Assembly: GCF_947253055.1 (NCBI RefSeq)
Contig: NZ_CAMXYE010000086.1
Span: forward strand, 1-5,265
Direction of reading: 5' to 3'
Origin: an uncultured Arcanobacterium sp.
GTDB lineage: Bacteria > Actinomycetota > Actinomycetes > Actinomycetales > Actinomycetaceae
DNA: 5,265 nt
The notes beneath the pieces were generated by a model that was given only the letters and a program-made list of their open reading frames with translations, did no database searches and was not told the DNA's origin. The position numbers were made by a program, and so were the translations under genes. Of this stretch, positions 5,099-5,265 are shown piece by piece; position 1 is the stretch's first letter; each line of letters opens with the position of its first letter.

Positions 5099-5112
5099 TT
5101 ATAACTAGAAAA

Positions 5113-5265
5113 TTATTCGGAAGCTTTATCTCCCGCAGCCCCCTCCGCTATTTTTGCATCTAGACGAATGATTCCATAAGTCCAACTCCGCCGATGATAG
5201 GCGGCGCAAGGCTGCAAAGTTTCTTCGTCGATGAATATATAGAACGGATGGCCTACCAGCTCCAT
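5113..5265 (-). CDS. hpf: Ribosome hibernation promoting factor, long form, C-terminal part cut by right window edge
   Basis: Fifty codons and a TAA stop on the minus strand; the frame continues beyond the right edge. The sequence MELVGHPFYIFIDEETLQP followed by AYHRRSWTYGIIRLD (residues 22-36 of the visible part) matches the C-terminal domain of long HPF/YfiA (ribosome-associated S30AE family), which dimerises to join two 70S ribosomes as a 100S particle in stationary phase. The N-terminal ribosome-binding domain is not visible. The methionine at 5265 is probably internal, since family members have a comparable QMELxGH stretch. After RLD there is a non-conserved tail of 14 residues rich in Ala, Gly, Lys and Glu. 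A long hairpin follows the stop. fprA is next on the same strand and appears to have its own promoter. Confidence 0.9.
   Translation of the reverse strand: MELVGHPFYIFIDEETLQPCAAYHRRSWTYGIIRLDAKIAEGAAGDKASE

Noticed and set aside
1..5265. Mobile element, CRISPR, prophage, toxin-antitoxin or defence system
   Set aside because: No direct-repeat array, transposase, integrase or recognisable defence gene was seen. Although tRNA genes are present, no attachment-site duplication or integrase lies beside them.

Overview
The window looks like an ordinary core-chromosome segment from a medium-GC actinobacterium. The evidence is gene content and order: tRNA-Tyr, tRNA-Thr, tRNA-Met, rpmG and murB all on the minus strand, an actinobacterial-type adenosine deaminase converging on murB, an FprA-type ferredoxin reductase, and a long-form hibernation factor. 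Thr-Met-rpmG linkage is known from Mycobacterium and its relatives. The moderate GC, frequent TTA/TTG leucine codons and absence of MaoC-like dehydratase genes between rpmG and murB would suit Actinomycetaceae (Varibaculum/Mobiluncus/Arcanobacterium-like). The genus is inference only.

Layout, left to right. Positions 1-472 (minus) hold the N-terminal part of a phosphotransferase-like protein that runs off the left edge. A short divergent intergenic region (473-561) carries its promoter and that of add (562-1596, plus). The add and murB (1586-2761, minus) 3' ends overlap by 11 bp. Upstream of murB lies a strong terminator belonging to rpmG (2858-3028, minus). Further right are three tRNA genes, Met(CAT), Thr(GGT) and Tyr(GTA), all minus, so the transcription order is Tyr-Thr-Met-rpmG. 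Several small hairpins sit in the spacers between them. fprA (about 3597-4985, minus) precedes this cluster, and the C-terminal 50 codons of hpf/raiA (5113-5265, minus) enter from the right edge, followed by a long hairpin.

Functionally these are housekeeping genes: translation (tRNAs, L33, hibernation factor), peptidoglycan precursor synthesis (MurB), purine salvage (adenosine deaminase) and electron transfer to ferredoxin (FprA). No stretch longer than 300 bases lacks a gene. I saw no mobile element, CRISPR array, prophage, toxin-antitoxin pair or defence gene, and no sign of a previously undescribed system. The points worth a second look are small: possible leaderless starts for murB and add, a murB promoter packed against the rpmG terminator, a likely wrong TTG start for fprA, a perfect hairpin between two tRNAs, and substituted substrate-pocket residues in the deaminase.
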